From: Pigmentiphaga humi
Lineage (GTDB): Bacteria; Pseudomonadota; Gammaproteobacteria; Burkholderiales; Burkholderiaceae_B
Length of the DNA: 64,000 nt
Assembly: GCF_900606115.1 (NCBI RefSeq)
Contig: NZ_UWPJ01000010.1
Location: 1-64,000, forward strand
Direction of reading: 5' to 3'
Position numbers and translations under genes: made by a program
Shown: positions 29,453 to 37,624 of the stretch, one piece after another
Position numbering within the stretch: position 1 is the stretch's first letter
How the letters are laid out: each line of letters begins with the position of its first letter
Notes under the pieces: generated by a model
The model's database searches: none
The model's input: the letters and a program-made list of their open reading frames with translations, nothing else
Told to the model about the DNA's origin: nothing

Positions 29453-30891
29453 GCCTGACTGCCAGCGTCGCTGCGGACGCCACCGGCGACGCCGTTCTCG
29501 ACCTCATCGCCGATTTCGCCGCCTCCCGCCCCCGCTGGCGCGCGGATACGCTGCGCACCGCCGGCCTGTGCCTGGCCGACGCCGTGGGCTGCGCGCTGGC
29601 CGCGCTGGACGACCCGGCCTGCGCGCGCCTGACCGGGCCGCTGTTCCCGGGCGCGCCGGCGGGCGACGTGGGCGTGCCCGGCACGGGCCGCTGGCTCGAT
29701 CCGGTCAAGGCCGCGTTCGACATCGGCACGCTGGTGCGCTGGCTGGACTTCAGCGACACCACCTTCGTCAGCGGCCACCCCTCCGACAACCTCGGCGCGA
29801 TCCTGGCGGCGGCCGCGCATGCGTCGGCGCGCCGGCGCGCCGCGGGCCTCGCCGGGCCGACGCTGGACGACGTGTTCGATGCGATGGTCAAGGCCTATGA
29901 GATCCAGGGCAGGCTGGCGCAGGCCAACCGCTTCGACCATCCCTCGGTAGGGCTGGACCACGTGATCGGAGTGAAGATCGCCTCGACCGCCGTGGCCACG
30001 CTGCTGCTGGGAGGCGACCGCGACGCCATCCGCCGCGCGCTGTCCAACGCCTGGCTCGACGGCCAGGCGCTCAACGCCTACCGGCACACGCCCAATGCCG
30101 GCTCGCGCAAGGGCTGGGCCGGCGGCGACGCCTGCGCCCGCGCGCTCTGGCTCGCCGGGCTGGCGCTGCGCGGCGACATGGGCTATCCGCAGCCGCTGTC
30201 GGCGCCCACGTGGGGATTCCAGGCGGTCCACCTGCAAGAGCGGCCCGTGCGCCTGCCGCGCGAACTGGGCTCCTTCGTGCTGGACCACGTGATCTTCAAG
30301 CTGCACCCATGCCAGCGCAACACCACCACCGCGGTGGAAAGCGCGATCGCGCTGCATGCCTGGCTCGACGGCCGCCAGGCGCGCATCGAGCGCGTCGACA
30401 TCCGCACCCAGGACGAAGCCATGCGGCGCGTCGACAAGAACGGCGCACTGCCCAACCGCGCGGCGCGCGACCACTCCATGCAATACATCGTCGCGGTCGC
30501 CCTGCTCAAGGGCGGCCTGGACCACGGCGACTACGCCGACGCGGCGGCGGCCGACCCGCGCATAGACCGGCTGCGCGCGCGCATCCGCCTGGCCGAGGAT
30601 CCGGACTACACGCGCGAGCACCACGACCCGGCGGTGCGCAGCTGCGCCAACGCCGTGCGCGTGACGCTCGACGATGGCACAGTATCGCCTTGGGTCGAGA
30701 CCCGCTTTCCGGCCGGAGACCCCTCGCGCCGCGACGCCGCCCTGCCGCTGCTGGCGAGCAAGTTCCGCGCCCTGGCCGCGCATCGCTGGCCCGCCGAGCG
30801 GGGCGAAACGCTGCTGGCGCGCCTGGCCGACCCCGCCGGGGCGGCCGGCTGGCCCGCCGACGAGTTCCTGTCATCGATCGCCCGCGTTTGA
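29449..30891 (+). CDS. MmgE/PrpD-family 2-methylcitrate dehydratase-like protein
   Basis: 480-residue protein of the MmgE/PrpD family, which dehydrates 2-methylcitrate or related hydroxy acids. Recognisable blocks are LADAVGCALAALDDP, RWLDFSDT, the GHPSDN active-site-like region and WAGGDACARAL. PrpD acts in propionate degradation. The close upstream Bug gene and downstream PrpF suggest that the cell imports and processes a tricarboxylate or related acid, and not only propionyl-CoA-derived methylcitrate. There is no prpB or prpC here. The ATG at 29449 overlaps the Bug stop. Confidence 0.85.
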   Translation: MSLTASVAADATGDAVLDLIADFAASRPRWRADTLRTAGLCLADAVGCALAALDDPACARLTGPLFPGAPAGDVGVPGTGRWLDPVKAAFDIGTLVRWLDFSDTTFVSGHPSDNLGAILAAAAHASARRRAAGLAGPTLDDVFDAMVKAYEIQGRLAQANRFDHPSVGLDHVIGVKIASTAVATLLLGGDRDAIRRALSNAWLDGQALNAYRHTPNAGSRKGWAGGDACARALWLAGLALRGDMGYPQPLSAPTWGFQAVHLQERPVRLPRELGSFVLDHVIFKLHPCQRNTTTAVESAIALHAWLDGRQARIERVDIRTQDEAMRRVDKNGALPNRAARDHSMQYIVAVALLKGGLDHGDYADAAAADPRIDRLRARIRLAEDPDYTREHHDPAVRSCANAVRVTLDDGTVSPWVETRFPAGDPSRRDAALPLLASKFRALAAHRWPAERGETLLARLADPAGAAGWPADEFLSSIARV

Positions 30892-30919
30892 ACCCTTTGC
30901 CTTTTCCCGAAAGACGGCC

Positions 30920-32092
30920 ATGACCAAGCAGACCAGCATTCCCGCCCTCTACATGCGCGGCGGCACCAGCAAGGGCGTTTTCTTCCTGCCCGAAGACCTG
31001 CCCGCCGATCCGGCCTGCCGCGACGCGGTGCTGATGCGCGTGATCGGCAGCCCCGATCCCTACGAGAAGCAGATCGACGGCATGGGCGCCGCCACCTCCA
31101 GCACCAGCAAAGCCGTCATCGTCGGCCGCAGCGAACGGCCGGACTGCGACGTGGACTACCTGTTCGGCCAGGTCGCCATCGGCCAGCCGCTGGTGGACTG
31201 GAGCGGCAACTGCGGCAACCTGACCGCGGCGGTCGGACCGTTCGCCATCCACCGCGGCCTGGTCGACGCGCCGCGCGACGGCATCGCGGTGGTCCGCATC
31301 TGGCAGGCCAACATTGCCAAGCGCATCATCGCCCATGTGCCGATGAAAGACGGCGCGGTGCAGGAACTGGGCGATTTCGAACTGGACGGCGTCGCCTTTC
31401 CCGCGGCCGAGATCCGCATCGAGTTCCTCGACCCGGGCGCCGGCGACGGCGAGACCGGCGGCGCGATGCTGCCCACCGGCCGCCCCACGGACGTGCTCTC
31501 CATACCCGACCTGGGCGAGATCGAGGCGACGCTGATCGATGCAGGCAACCCCGCGGTGTTCGTGGCCGCCTCGGCGCTCGGCCTGACCGGCGCCGAATCG
31601 CAGCAGGACGTCAACGTCAATCCCGAACTGCTGGCCGCCTGCGAAGCCATCCGCGCCCATGGTGCGCTGGCGATGGGCCTGGGCGACAGCGTCGAAAGCA
31701 TCAGCCGCACCCGGCAGCACACGCCCAAGCTCGCCTTCTTCGGCCCGCCGGCCAGCTACGTGGCCTCGAGCGGCAAGCCGGTGGCGGCGGCCGACATCGA
31801 CATCAATGCCCGCATCCTGTCGATGGGCAAGCTGCATCACGCGATGACGGGCACCGGCGCGGTGGCGATCGCGGCAGCGGCCGCCGTGCCCGGCACCGTG
31901 GTCAGCCGGATGCTGGGCGGCACCCGCAGCGGCGTGCGCTTCGGCCACCCCTCGGGCTCGCTGGCCGTGGGCGCCGAAGCCCGCCAGGACGATGCCGGCT
32001 GGACCATCGTCAAAGTGACGATGAGCCGCAGCGCGCGCCGCCTGATGGAGGGCGCCGTGCTGGTGCCGGAAGACCTGCTTCAGCCTCGCTGA
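30920..32092 (+). CDS. prpF: PrpF-family methylaconitate isomerase-like protein
   Basis: 390-residue PrpF/AcnD-accessory-type isomerase. The diaminopimelate epimerase-like fold is marked by LYMRGGTSKGVFF near the start, and by the DWSGNCGNLTAAVGPFAI block that contains a conserved Cys. SGSLAVGAEARQD comes near the C-terminus. PrpF from Shewanella isomerises trans-aconitate or 2-methylaconitate. It is 28 bases downstream of the PrpD-like gene, so a single operon with the Bug protein is likely. No acnD is adjacent. Confidence 0.88.
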   Translation: MTKQTSIPALYMRGGTSKGVFFLPEDLPADPACRDAVLMRVIGSPDPYEKQIDGMGAATSSTSKAVIVGRSERPDCDVDYLFGQVAIGQPLVDWSGNCGNLTAAVGPFAIHRGLVDAPRDGIAVVRIWQANIAKRIIAHVPMKDGAVQELGDFELDGVAFPAAEIRIEFLDPGAGDGETGGAMLPTGRPTDVLSIPDLGEIEATLIDAGNPAVFVAASALGLTGAESQQDVNVNPELLAACEAIRAHGALAMGLGDSVESISRTRQHTPKLAFFGPPASYVASSGKPVAAADIDINARILSMGKLHHAMTGTGAVAIAAAAAVPGTVVSRMLGGTRSGVRFGHPSGSLAVGAEARQDDAGWTIVKVTMSRSARRLMEGAVLVPEDLLQPR

Positions 32093-32135
32093 AACGCCTG
32101 CCGCACGGCCGGAAGCGCCGTGGCCGGCGGGCCCG

Positions 32136-32750
32136 TCAGTTCCAGACGATGCGAACGGCGAGGAACAGGAAAATGACGCCGGCCAGCCGGTCCAGCCAGA
32201 CGCCCACCTGCGGCCGGCGCCGCAGCACCTCGCCCAGCATGCCGGCGAACCAGGCGATCAGGCAGAACACCACTGCCGCCTGGAGCATGAACAGCACGCC
32301 CAGCCAGAACATCTGCAAATCGGGGTGGCCGGCCCAGGGGCTGACGAACTGCGGCAGGAACACCAGGAAGAACAGCGTGACCTTGGGATTGAGCATGTTG
32401 GCCAGCACGCTCTGGCCGAAAATGCGCCACCGCCCCAGCGGCAGCGGACCGCTGGCGGGCGAGAAGCCCCCGCGGTTGCGCAGCACCTGCACGGCCAGCC
32501 ACAACAGGTAGGCCGCGCCGGCCAGGCGGATGGCGTCGAACGCCAGCGGCGAGGCCTTGAGCAGCGCCGCCACGCCGAGCACCGCGAGCATGGTGTGGAA
32601 CAGGCAGCCCGAGGCGAACCCCAGCGCGGCGGCAATGCCCGCCGCCCTGCCCTGGCTGAGCGAACGCGCCAATACCTGGAGATTGTCGGGGCCGGGCGCG
32701 ACGGTCACGCCCACCGATAAAGAGAGAAAGAGCAGCAGGTCGGCCTGCAT
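32136..32750 (-). CDS. LysE/RhtB-family amino acid exporter
   Basis: 204-residue membrane protein of the LysE superfamily, with six hydrophobic segments. The family signature near the start reads VGVTVAPGPDNLQVLARSLSQGR, where the PGP is typical. The substrate is unknown; relatives export lysine, homoserine or threonine. It runs toward panD on the same strand with 16 bases between them, so the two may be co-transcribed with panD first. Confidence 0.88.
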   Translation of the reverse strand: MQADLLLFLSLSVGVTVAPGPDNLQVLARSLSQGRAAGIAAALGFASGCLFHTMLAVLGVAALLKASPLAFDAIRLAGAAYLLWLAVQVLRNRGGFSPASGPLPLGRWRIFGQSVLANMLNPKVTLFFLVFLPQFVSPWAGHPDLQMFWLGVLFMLQAAVVFCLIAWFAGMLGEVLRRRPQVGVWLDRLAGVIFLFLAVRIVWN

Positions 32751-32766
32751 GGGCGCGCCCGCGGGC

Positions 32767-33132
32767 TCAGGACTTCTCGATCACTTCTTTGATGCGGTTG
32801 TTCTCGTCCACCAGCACCACGCGCGGCCGGAAGGTTTCCGCTTCCTCGTCGGTCATGGAGCCGTAGGTGCAGATGATCATCAGGTCGCCGACGTGGGCGC
32901 GCCGCGCCGCGGCGCCGTTCAGCGAGATTTCGCCGCTGCCGCGCCTGCCCTTGATGATGTAGGTGGAGAAGCGCTCGCCGTTGTTGATGTTGTAGAGCTC
33001 GATGCGCTCGTACTCTTTCATGCCGGCCGCATCGAGAAAATCTTCATCGATGCCGCACGAGCCTTCATAGTTCAGATCGGCCTGAGTCACCGCCACACGG
33101 TGAATCTTGGCGCGAAGCATGACGCGTTGCAT
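32767..33132 (-). CDS. panD: Aspartate 1-decarboxylase
   Basis: 121-residue pyruvoyl-dependent enzyme that makes beta-alanine from aspartate for pantothenate and coenzyme A. The self-cleavage site is NYEGSCGID with Gly24-Ser25, where Ser25 becomes the pyruvoyl group. The [20 protein letters not shown] block and [10 protein letters not shown] are conserved, and the length equals that of typical PanD. It opens with [20 protein letters not shown]. Other pan genes are not adjacent. Confidence 0.97.
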   Translation of the reverse strand: MQRVMLRAKIHRVAVTQADLNYEGSCGIDEDFLDAAGMKEYERIELYNINNGERFSTYIIKGRRGSGEISLNGAAARRAHVGDLMIICTYGSMTDEEAETFRPRVVLVDENNRIKEVIEKS

Positions 33133-33212
33133 AACTCGGGTGTCCTAGGAATCTGCCGTAGACGGCAAGGTGCGTTTATACCCGATCGGGGCGGGTTTGC
33201 GCACGAACGGCA

Positions 33213-33247
33213 CCCTGGGCGCTCCAGCGGCCGGGCGGCGCCCAGGG
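33213..33247. terminator. 10-bp-arm inverted repeat downstream of ectD
   Basis: CCCTGGGCGC at 33213-33222 and GCGCCCAGGG at 33238-33247 form a perfect 10-bp stem around a 15-base loop. It lies 27 bases past the ectD stop, where an ectoine-operon terminator would be expected. There is no T run, so it may need Rho or only protect the mRNA. Confidence 0.45.
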
Positions 33248-33274
33248 GGCGCGCCCGGCGCAAGGCATCTTGGC

Positions 33275-34207
33275 TCAGACCGGCCGCAGGTAGCCCGGCT
33301 CGACCGCCTGGATGGGCGTGAAGGCATCGCGCGTGGCGATGAATTCGGGGCGGGGATTCAAGCCGTACTTGGGATTGCTCAGGGTGTTTTCGATGCTGTT
33401 ATACACCATGAACACGTTGGCGCGCGGATACGGCGAGATATTGCTGTTCGAGCCGTGCATCAGGTTGCAGTCGAAGAAAACCACCGAACCGGCCGGCGCC
33501 GACAGCACATCGATACCGCCCTGGTCCACCAGCAATTGCAGGCTGACGGAATCCGGCACCCCGTATTCCTGTTTCTTCAACGATTGCTTGTAGTGTTCCT
33601 GCGGGGTTTCGCCGACGCACGAGACGAACTGGCGATGCGAACCCGGCATCACCATCAGCGGACCGTTGCTGGCATCGTTGTCGGTCAGCAGCACCGAGCA
33701 GCTCAGCGCGCGCATCGCCGGCATGCCGTCTTCGACGTGCCAGGTCTCGAAGTCGGAATGCCAGTAGAACTCCTTGCCCTTGAAGCCGGGCTTGAAGTTG
33801 GCGCGCGACTGGTGGATGTAGACGTCCGAGCCGAGGACCTGTTTGGCGATGCCCGCCAGGCGCATGTCCGCCGACAGGCGGCCGAGCAGCTTGCTGAGCT
33901 TGTGGACCATGAAGACCGAGCGGACGGCGTCGCTGCCGCGCTCGGTGACCGCTTCCTCGCGGCGCTTGATGGACGGGTCGCGGCCGAGCCGCTCGACTTC
34001 TTTCTTGAGCGTTTCGGTTTCCTGGCTGGAGAAAAAGCTCTTGAGCAGGATGTAGCCATTGCGCTCGTAGCTGCCGAGCTGTTCGGCATCCAGGCCCGCG
34101 CCGGGCGCCACCTTGGCGCTGCCATAGACGACCGGGTCGCGCCGCTGGACGATGCCGGCGGCGCGGTCGGCGCGGGAAGAATAGATATCGCGTGCGGGAG
34201 TAATCAT
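33275..34207 (-). CDS. ectD: Ectoine hydroxylase
   Basis: 310-residue non-heme iron and 2-oxoglutarate-dependent dioxygenase that turns ectoine into 5-hydroxyectoine. The iron triad is visible: His150 and Asp152 in FYWHSDFETWH, and His251 in NLMHGSNSN. The EctD signature region FYWHSDFETWHVEDGMPAMR agrees with the family. Length fits the usual 295-310. ATG 34207 has AGGAGG upstream; a longer frame to 34531 is shadow. It is last in the ect operon, 101 bases after ectC. Its presence indicates hydroxyectoine production, adding protection against heat and drying. Confidence 0.96.
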   Translation of the reverse strand: MITPARDIYSSRADRAAGIVQRRDPVVYGSAKVAPGAGLDAEQLGSYERNGYILLKSFFSSQETETLKKEVERLGRDPSIKRREEAVTERGSDAVRSVFMVHKLSKLLGRLSADMRLAGIAKQVLGSDVYIHQSRANFKPGFKGKEFYWHSDFETWHVEDGMPAMRALSCSVLLTDNDASNGPLMVMPGSHRQFVSCVGETPQEHYKQSLKKQEYGVPDSVSLQLLVDQGGIDVLSAPAGSVVFFDCNLMHGSNSNISPYPRANVFMVYNSIENTLSNPKYGLNPRPEFIATRDAFTPIQAVEPGYLRPV

Positions 34208-34308
34208 GTTCGCCCTCCTGGTTCGTTCTGGGGGCCGCGACGCCCGCCGGCGTGCGCGGCAGCTCGCTAGGGCGCGCACCGGCGGAGCCGGGCGCGCAGG
34301 CCATGCCG

Positions 34309-34707
34309 TCAGGCGGCCTTTTCTTCCTCGAGGGGGTAGACGCCTTCGGCGTCGTGGACTTCCTTGCCGCTCAGCGGCGGATTGAAGACGCAGATCACGC
34401 GCAGCGGCTCCTTGCCGCCGCGCAGGTAGTGCTCGTCGTTTTCGTCGAGCGCATAGATCACGCCCGGTCCGAGCTTGTAGACCTTGCCGTCGGCGACGGT
34501 CTCGACCTCGCCGTCGCCTTCGATGCACCACACGGCTTCGACGTGGTTCTTGTACCAGATGTGCGTCTCGGTGCCGGGCTGGATGACGGTCTCGTGGAAC
34601 GAGAACCCCATGCCGTCTTTCTTGAGCAGCACCCGCCGGCTGGTCCAGGTCGGGGTGACGACCTCGTTCTCGGTTCCGATAATGTCCTTGATGTCGCGTA
34701 CGATCAT
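34309..34707 (-). CDS. ectC: L-ectoine synthase
   Basis: 132-residue cupin-fold lyase that closes the ring of N-gamma-acetyl-diaminobutyrate to make ectoine. It begins [16 protein letters not shown] and shows the family block [26 protein letters not shown] (in pieces: [21 protein letters not shown]). Tail length and sequence are typical. The start overlaps the ectB stop by four bases (ATGA). It is the last enzyme needed for ectoine. Confidence 0.97.
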   Translation of the reverse strand: MIVRDIKDIIGTENEVVTPTWTSRRVLLKKDGMGFSFHETVIQPGTETHIWYKNHVEAVWCIEGDGEVETVADGKVYKLGPGVIYALDENDEHYLRGGKEPLRVICVFNPPLSGKEVHDAEGVYPLEEEKAA

Positions 34708-36023
34708 CGCGCTTTTCCTCCGAATTTCAACACGCGCGCGTGGGGCTGCTTGCGGGCCAGCTGTTCGGCCGCGACGACCTGGCCGACGGCCTGGTCCAGC
34801 ACCTCCAGCGCCTGGCGCAGCTGCGCTTCTTCGATGGTCAGGGCGGGCAACAGCTTGAGCACTTCGTCGTTCGCGCCCGACGTCTCGATCACCACGCCGC
34901 CCTGGAAAGCCTGCGCGGCGATCTTGTTGGCCAGCCCCGGCACGCCGCTCACCAGTCCCTGGATCAGGCCGCGGCCGCGCACCGACAATTCAGCCTCAGG
35001 ATGGCTGTGCACCATGTTCTCGAGCCAGTCGCGCACCAGCGTTTCCTTGGCCTGGATTTCGCCGGTGAAGGCGTCATCGCTCCAGTAGTGCTCCAGCGCC
35101 GTGCGCGCCGTCACGAAAGCCAGGTTGTTGCCGCGGAAGGTGCCGTTGTGCTCGCCGGGCTTCCAGATGTCCAGCTCGGGCTTGAGCAGCACCATGGCCA
35201 TGGGCAGGCCGAAGCCGCTGAGCGACTTGGACAGCGTCACGATGTCCGGCTGGATGCCGGCGGACTCGAAGCTGAAGAAGGTGCCGGTGCGGCCGCAGCC
35301 GACCTGGATGTCGTCCACGATCAGCAGCATGTCGTAGCGGCGGCACAGGCGCTGCAGCTCCTGCAGCCAGCGCAGCGTCGCCACGTTCACGCCGCCCTCG
35401 CCCTGCACGGTCTCGACGATCACCGCCGCCGGCGCATCCATGCCGCTGCTGCGGTCTTCCAGCATGCGCTCGAAGTAGGCCATGGTGTCCACGTCCGGAC
35501 CGAAGTAGCCGTCGTAGGGAATGAAAGTGGTGTTGCCCAGGCTCACGCCGGCGGCATCACGGTACTTGGTGTTGGCCGTGGCGGACAGCGAACCGCCGCT
35601 CACGCCATGGAAGCCGTGGGTGAACGAGACGACGTTCGGGCGCTGCTTGACGCGGCGGGCGATCTTGAGCGCCGCTTCGACCGCGTTGGTGCCCGTGGGA
35701 CCGGTGAACTGCAGCGTGTACCGCATGCCGCGCGGCTTCAGGATCAGCCGTTCGAACGTCTCCAGGAAAGCCTTCTTGGCGGAGGTCGCCATGTCCAGGC
35801 CGTGGACCACGCCGTCTTCCTGCATGTAGTCGAGCAAGGGCTGCTTGAGGACCGGATTGTTGTGCCCGTAGTTGAGCGTTCCGGCGCCGGCGAACAGGTC
35901 GATGTACTGCTTGCCTTCCTCGTCGAACAGCAACGAGCCCCTGGCCTTGCTGAAGATCACCGGAAACGAGCGAATGTAGCCGCGGACTTCCGATTCGAGG
36001 CGGTCGAAGATCTTGAGATCCAT
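34704..36023 (-). CDS. ectB: Diaminobutyrate-2-oxoglutarate aminotransferase
   Basis: 439-residue class III PLP aminotransferase that converts aspartate semialdehyde to 2,4-diaminobutyrate. The opening is [17 protein letters not shown], typical of EctB, and the PLP lysine lies in [10 protein letters not shown]. The [11 protein letters not shown] and [11 protein letters not shown] segments are conserved. ATG 36023 is chosen since AGGAGGG lies upstream; the longer frame starting at 36056 has no such support. It follows ectA by 91 bases that include a small hairpin. Confidence 0.96.
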   Translation of the reverse strand: MDLKIFDRLESEVRGYIRSFPVIFSKARGSLLFDEEGKQYIDLFAGAGTLNYGHNNPVLKQPLLDYMQEDGVVHGLDMATSAKKAFLETFERLILKPRGMRYTLQFTGPTGTNAVEAALKIARRVKQRPNVVSFTHGFHGVSGGSLSATANTKYRDAAGVSLGNTTFIPYDGYFGPDVDTMAYFERMLEDRSSGMDAPAAVIVETVQGEGGVNVATLRWLQELQRLCRRYDMLLIVDDIQVGCGRTGTFFSFESAGIQPDIVTLSKSLSGFGLPMAMVLLKPELDIWKPGEHNGTFRGNNLAFVTARTALEHYWSDDAFTGEIQAKETLVRDWLENMVHSHPEAELSVRGRGLIQGLVSGVPGLANKIAAQAFQGGVVIETSGANDEVLKLLPALTIEEAQLRQALEVLDQAVGQVVAAEQLARKQPHARVLKFGGKAR

Positions 36024-36074
36024 TTTTATCCCTCCTGTTTTGCTTTCTCGAAGCATGAAAAACGTATGAGCGGA

Positions 36075-36091
36075 CCCGGCGCGAAGCCGGG
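36075..36091. other. Small hairpin in the ectA-ectB gap
   Basis: CCCGGC, a five-base loop and GCCGGG form a 6-bp stem within the 91-base gap between ectA and ectB. It may act as an mRNA stability or processing element that sets relative levels of EctA and EctB. This is a positional inference. Confidence 0.3.
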
Positions 36092-36114
36092 ATGGACGCG
36101 TCGCGCCCGGTCTG

Positions 36115-36648
36115 CTAGAGCGGCGCGATACGCAACAGCCGCTCGTCCTCGTGGTCAGCCTGCCCGAACAGTTCCGGCGGGAACATGGACTCCTCCACGC
36201 AGGCGGCGCCGCGTGCCCGCGCCAGAGCGGCGAACATGCGCCGCGACGGCTGGTTGGACGGAGACACCGTGGTCTCGAGGCTGGCCACGGATTGGGTCAG
36301 CGGACGGGCGAGCAGATGCTCGAGCATGCGCTGCCCCAGGCGGCAACCGCGCGCATCGGGATGCACGGCGACTTGCCAGATGAACAGGACGTTGGATTGT
36401 GTGGGCGGGAAGTAGGCAGATACGAACCCTGCCAATTGCCCTTGCCGGGTAGCCACTACGCAGGTATCGCGAAAGTGCCGGCACAAAAGAAGGTAGGCGT
36501 AGGTGGAATTGACGTCCAGCGGCGGCGACGCCTGAATGAGTCGCTGGATGCCTGCGGCGTCTTCGATCACGGGAGACCTGAGGTGGAAGCCATCCTCGAC
36601 CGGGGCGTGTGCCGCAGGTTGGATGAGCGTGTCGTCTGTCGCGTTCAG
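36115..36648 (-). CDS. ectA: L-2,4-diaminobutyrate acetyltransferase, probable CTG start
   Basis: GNAT-family enzyme that acetylates diaminobutyrate in ectoine synthesis. The family segments LDVNSTYAYLLLCRHF and GFVSAYFPPTQSNVLFIWQVAVHPDARG are clear. The GTG at 36570 would begin the protein at VIEDAAGI, too short to cover the usual N-terminal strand (FHLRSPVIEDAAGI aligns with FRKP-type openings of other EctA). No ATG, GTG or TTG exists upstream in frame before the TAG at 36661-36663. A CTG at 36648 has AGGAGG (36657-36662) eight bases before it, giving 177 residues, a normal EctA length. I therefore place the start there. The gene lies 67 bases after ectR. Confidence 0.85.
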   Translation of the reverse strand: MNATDDTLIQPAAHAPVEDGFHLRSPVIEDAAGIQRLIQASPPLDVNSTYAYLLLCRHFRDTCVVATRQGQLAGFVSAYFPPTQSNVLFIWQVAVHPDARGCRLGQRMLEHLLARPLTQSVASLETTVSPSNQPSRRMFAALARARGAACVEESMFPPELFGQADHEDERLLRIAPL

Positions 36649-36656
36649 ACTCAGAC

Positions 36657-36662
36657 CCTCCT
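36657..36662 (-). promoter_or_regulatory. Strong ribosome-binding site for ectA
   Basis: AGGAGG on the minus strand, eight bases from the CTG at 36648. It is the only good ribosome site upstream of ectA and is the main support for the CTG start. The TAG that closes the frame overlaps it. Confidence 0.6.
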
Positions 36663-36715
36663 ATCTTGCGCCAGCCCGGGAATCGCTTCTCCAGGCGGCT
36701 GGTTGATGGCTCCGG

Positions 36716-37276
36716 TCAAACCGCCAGGCCCGACTCCGGAGACGTATCCGACGCGTTGATATCCAGGATGGGCGAGTTGTCCGTACCGGAAGATTCCATC
36801 AAGCCGACGATGCGCTCGAGCGAGAGCGTAATCGTGGCCTGTTCCAGTTCGGGCAAGGCGCCCAGGGCATCGGCCAGCGTTTTCTGCAACGGCGAAGGCG
36901 CCTGCCTGGCCACCTCGCGGCCGGCTTCGGTAGCCGATACGAGGACGGTGCGGCGGTCTTCGCGGCTGCGTTCGCGCCGGATCCAACCTTTTTCCTCCAG
37001 GCGGTCGAGGATGCCCACGACCGTGCTGGGACTGACCGAGATCTCGCGGCTGATGGCCGTAGCCGTCAGCGGACCCGATTCGATCACTACCAGCAGGCAG
37101 ACCAGTTGCGGCGCGGTGATGTGGCTGCACGCAGCCAGCTGCTTCGAATGCAAGGCGATGTTGCGGGTAATGCGGCGCAAGGCACGCAGGATACGCAAGT
37201 TGTAGTTCACGCCTGGTTCGGCACCGATGCCGGGATGGTCCATGTCCTGTTGGAAACCTGAAAAATGCGTTGGCAT
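36716..37276 (-). CDS. ectR: EctR-like MarR-family regulator of the ectoine operon
   Basis: 186-residue MarR-type winged helix protein. The DNA-binding domain spans about residues 45-125 with TATAISREISVSPSTVVGILDRLEEKGW and RREDRRTVLVSATEAG-like wing residues. EctR regulators of this kind repress ectABC at low salt in methylotrophs; this is by analogy. It lies upstream of ectA on the same strand. The start is uncertain: ATG 37276 directly abuts a terminator-like repeat with only GGGGG as ribosome site, and an internal ATG at 37243 would give 175 residues. Confidence 0.8.
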   Translation of the reverse strand: MPTHFSGFQQDMDHPGIGAEPGVNYNLRILRALRRITRNIALHSKQLAACSHITAPQLVCLLVVIESGPLTATAISREISVSPSTVVGILDRLEEKGWIRRERSREDRRTVLVSATEAGREVARQAPSPLQKTLADALGALPELEQATITLSLERIVGLMESSGTDNSPILDINASDTSPESGLAV

Positions 37277-37353
37277 AAAAAACCCCCACGCTGCGCCCTC
37301 GGCTGCGCTACCCCTTCAGGGAGCGTTTTTTGCCTTGGGGCGGCCCGGCGGCG
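37277..37353. repeat. GC-rich terminator-like intergenic repeat abutting ectR
   Basis: The segment reads A6-CCCCCACGCTGCGC, then GCTGCGCTACCCC and TTCAGGGAGCGTTTTTT, followed by GCCTTGGGGCGGCCCGGCGG. It has inverted halves flanked by A and T runs, so it can act as a bidirectional factor-independent terminator. The sequence style matches a palindromic repeat common in Bordetella, Achromobacter and related intergenic regions (from memory, not searched). A related but different GC repeat lies at 54975-55047. Confidence 0.6.
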
Positions 37354-37366
37354 AAAACCATCGCTC

Positions 37367-37395
37367 TTGAACAATCAGTGGAGCAATGATTTCAA
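37367..37395. promoter_or_regulatory. Imperfect dyad upstream of ectR
   Basis: TTGA, two bases, AATCA, nine bases, TGATT and TCAA form an imperfect dyad in an AT-richer stretch. A MarR-type regulator such as EctR would bind a site of this kind and size. It lies about 90 bases upstream of the ectR start, on the far side of the terminator-like repeat. Confidence 0.35.
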
Positions 37396-37624
37396 CTCGA
37401 ATGATTCTACTGTGAACGATCGCTCGGGTCAAATGCCCGCACTCAGGAATTACCCTGGAATTCGCATGAATTCTCTGTTAATCGTCACGATCAAGCTGAC
37501 ATCATGCTTACATGCGATGAATCCCGCCACCCGGATTCCGCCGGCAAAGCCAACGGTATCGCGGGGATGGCCGGCTCACGGGGGGGGCGCGAGGCGGTGG
37601 CCGGCCATGGTGGAGCCTGGAGAA
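37396..37624. other. AT-richer gap between ectR and the catabolic cluster
   Basis: Together with the repeat and dyad this makes a 348-base stretch without a gene. It holds two GAATTC copies separated by GCAT (around 37458-37473) and several short A/T tracts. No convincing coding frame or RNA gene is visible. It lies downstream of the stop of the 37625-38506 gene. Confidence 0.4.
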
